Assembly: GCA_045543635.1 (NCBI GenBank)
Contig: JAZQMT010000035.1
Coordinates: 1 to 6,535, forward strand
Direction of reading: 5' to 3'
From: SIG578 sp045543635
Lineage (GTDB): Bacteria; Bacillota; Clostridia; Oscillospirales; Ruminococcaceae
DNA length: 6,535 bases
The notes beneath the pieces are model-generated. The model saw only the letters and a program-made list of their open reading frames with translations. It made no database searches and had not been told where the DNA came from. Positions 5,231 through 6,535 of this stretch are shown here, one piece after another. The translations under genes were made by a program, and so were the position numbers. How positions within the stretch are numbered: the stretch's first letter is position 1; each line of letters opens with the position of its first letter.

Positions 5231-5911
5231 ATGGAAATATTCCCTATCGCGCATATTGAGACCGATTTCGGCGAAAAATTCGGTATCCCGCGGCAAAGCG
5301 GAAAGGTGCAAAGCCTGCGTGCACGAATTGTTTTTTTGCCGCAATACCGAGATCCTGACGCGTTGCGCGGTATCGAGGGGTTTTCACACCTCTGGTTGCT
5401 TTTTGATTTTTCTCTTGCACATCGCGAGGGGTTTAATCCAACGGTTCGTCCACCGAGACTCGGCGGAAATCGGCGTGTAGGCGTTTTTGCAAGCCGTTCC
5501 CCTTTTCGCCCCAATAATATCGGGCTTTCCTCAGTACGCCTTATTGGGATAGAAAAAACCGAAAACCAAGGAAATGTTCTGATCGTTGCCGGAGCAGACC
5601 TTTTAAACGGAACACCTATTTATGACATAAAGCCCTATCTTGCCTACACCGACAGCCATCCCGATGCAATTAGCGGATATGCTGACGGAGTTTTGGGACA
5701 TCAGCTCTCGGTAAACATCTCAGATGAGCTACTTGCACTTATCCCAAAGGATAAGCGCAAGCCTCTGTGTGATTGTCTTTCTGATGATCCCCGCCCTTCC
5801 TATCAGGATACCCCGAACAGGCTTTATACCATGAATTTTGCCGGTATGGAAGTGAGTTTTTTTGTAAAAAACAGTTGTGTGCAGGTTACATCTATTAAAA
5901 ATTCAAAATAA
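5231..5911 (+). CDS. trmO: tRNA (N6-threonylcarbamoyladenosine(37)-N6)-methyltransferase TrmO
   Basis: Transfers a methyl group from S-adenosylmethionine to the N6 of t6A37 in certain threonine tRNAs, giving m6t6A; a cytoplasmic enzyme, also called TsaA or YaeB. The protein has 226 residues against about 235 in E. coli. The N-terminal beta-barrel TsaA domain spans about 1-150, with IAHIETDF (6-13), GIEGFSHLWLLFDF (47-60), VRPPRLGGNRRVGVFASRSPFRPNNIGLS (72-100) and DLLNGTPIYDIKPYLAYTDSHPDA (123-146). The C-terminal domain carries DPRPSYQD (186-193) and the RLYTMNFAGMEVSFFV strand pair (197-212), so it is not one of the short, N-domain-only members. The start at 5231 has AAGGAG (5218-5223) with a 7-nt spacer. 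Local GC is higher than in the lysR region (32 of 60 at 5461-5520). It is a single-gene unit bounded by its own promoter and terminator. Confidence 0.95.
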   Translation: MEIFPIAHIETDFGEKFGIPRQSGKVQSLRARIVFLPQYRDPDALRGIEGFSHLWLLFDFSLAHREGFNPTVRPPRLGGNRRVGVFASRSPFRPNNIGLSSVRLIGIEKTENQGNVLIVAGADLLNGTPIYDIKPYLAYTDSHPDAISGYADGVLGHQLSVNISDELLALIPKDKRKPLCDCLSDDPRPSYQDTPNRLYTMNFAGMEVSFFVKNSCVQVTSIKNSK

Positions 5912-5951
5912 ACAAAAAATGTCTCGCAAAAAAAAGCGAGGCATTTTTTGT
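5912..5951 (+). terminator. Rho-independent terminator of trmO
   Basis: A 16-bp stem (5912-5927 with 5936-5951, one G-U pair) with the GC-rich core CTCGC/GCGAG closes an A8 loop. The right arm carries T6 at 5944-5949 and the left arm the matching A6. It starts right after the trmO stop codon (5909-5911). Confidence 0.93.
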
Positions 5952-5997
5952 GATGACTTGGGCATACTGAATTTAAGCAAAAAAAGGAGGAATTTTA

Positions 5998-6432
5998 ATG
6001 ATAGAAAAAGATACCATAAAGCTACTGCGCGAGTGTGATGCAGGAATAAAAATGGGCGTTTCTTCGATTGAAGATGTTCTCCCTGATGTTCACAGCAACG
6101 AGCTTAAAAAGTGCCTTGCAGATTGCAAGGACAAGCATGAGGTACTCGCTGATGACATTGAGGAGCTTCTTGACGAATATCACGATGACGGAAAGGATCC
6201 CAATCCCATTGCGCAAGGCATGAGCTGGGTAAAGACCAACTTTAAAATGGCAACTGATAAATCCGATAGTACCATTGCCGATCTTATGACCGACGGCTGT
6301 AACATGGGTGTTAAATCGCTTGCCCGTTATCTCAATCAGTATGAGGCGGCAGATGAGCGCTCCAAGCAGATTGCAAAGCGCCTTATCGATCTGGAAGCAG
6401 ATTTGGTTACTGATTTTCGGGGTTATCTTTAA
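5998..6432 (+). CDS. All-helical 144-residue protein, ferritin-like/DUF2383-like appearance
   Basis: A small acidic, probably cytosolic protein with no signal peptide or membrane segment. It reads as four amphipathic helices: about 4-29, 33-62, 72-115 and 117-142, with a polar loop at 62-70 (HDDGKDPNP). This is the layout of ferritin-like four-helix bundles such as the DUF2383 group, but I cannot confirm the family by eye. The classical ExxH iron ligands are not obvious. Instead Cys39, Cys43 and His47 are spaced i, i+4, i+8 on one face of helix 2, with Glu12-Cys13 in helix 1 and Cys101 in helix 3. The start at 5998 has GGAGG (5986-5990) with a 7-nt spacer. A terminator precedes the gene and another follows it, so it is probably transcribed alone, although I see no convincing promoter in 5952-5985. 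Function unknown; a stress or metal-related role would be a guess. Confidence 0.88.
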   Translation: MIEKDTIKLLRECDAGIKMGVSSIEDVLPDVHSNELKKCLADCKDKHEVLADDIEELLDEYHDDGKDPNPIAQGMSWVKTNFKMATDKSDSTIADLMTDGCNMGVKSLARYLNQYEAADERSKQIAKRLIDLEADLVTDFRGYL

Positions 6433-6439
6433 ATGAAAC

Positions 6440-6468
6440 CCCCGCCTGCTTATGCAGGCGGAGTTTTT
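6440..6468. terminator. Rho-independent terminator between convergent genes
   Basis: CCGCCTGC (6442-6449) and GCAGGCGG (6454-6461) form a perfect 8-bp GC-rich stem with loop TTAT, followed on the plus strand by AG and T5 (6464-6468). It ends the helical-protein gene. It overlaps the stop codon of the minus-strand gene at the right edge by one base and may also stop that transcript, where GGGGG and TTTCATTT follow the stem. Confidence 0.9.
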
Positions 6469-6535
6469 CAGTTTTGTTTATAAGTTTTCAAAAAATCACC
6501 TATATCACGGATAGCCTGTGCCATGCGCTCCGGCT
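6468..6535 (-). CDS. C-terminal fragment of an unidentified minus-strand gene
   Basis: On the minus strand, an open frame enters at the right edge and ends at a TGA (6470-6468). It encodes the last 21 residues, PERMAQAIRDIGDFLKTYKQ plus Asn. The fragment looks like a terminal amphipathic helix of a cytosolic protein, and its stop lies just outside a terminator as expected for a real convergent gene. It is too short to assign a family. Confidence 0.6.
   Translation of the reverse strand, partial: PERMAQAIRDIGDFLKTYKQN

Overview
The window looks like chromosomal DNA of a Gram-positive anaerobe of the Bacillota, most likely class Clostridia. The basis is strong Shine-Dalgarno sites (AAGGAG, GGAGG) before nearly every gene, sigma-A-like promoters with 16-17 bp spacers, short U-tailed terminators, moderate to low GC, and protein families typical of gut clostridia. 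The species cannot be named from this sequence. I see no mobile element, CRISPR array, rRNA, tRNA or phage gene.

Layout: (1) 1-997, minus strand: type I L-asparaginase (ansA), missing only its last few codons at the left edge. (2) 1097-1936, minus strand: a LysR-type regulator upstream of ansA. (3) 2087-3130, plus strand: an EamA/DMT-family permease transcribed divergently from the regulator. The roughly 150 bp between them holds two back-to-back promoters and two dyads. (4) 3285-3719, plus strand: a small two-TM membrane protein with a coiled-coil stretch and a zinc finger matching the RanBP2-type pattern. It converges on (5) 3777-5075, minus strand: an ArsB/CitM-type anion permease, with a long shared hairpin terminator between them. 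(6) 5231-5911, plus strand: TrmO (TsaA), the tRNA m6t6A37 methyltransferase, divergent from the permease and followed by a strong terminator. (7) 5998-6432, plus strand: a 144-residue all-helical cytosolic protein of ferritin-like appearance. (8) 6468-6535, minus strand: the C-terminal 21 residues of an unidentified gene.

Regulator and permease 1-3 form the usual arrangement of a LysR gene next to its divergent target. The asparaginase has its own promoter but may also receive transcription from lysR, which would link asparagine/aspartate metabolism to a transporter; this is inference. The remaining genes look like independent single-gene units. Coding density is high, and no gap without a gene exceeds about 155 bases. 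Most of the window is ordinary. The items most worth a second look are the zinc-finger membrane protein, the Cys/His-bearing helical protein, the regulatory dyads around lysR, and the TTAACAT repeats around the permease promoter.
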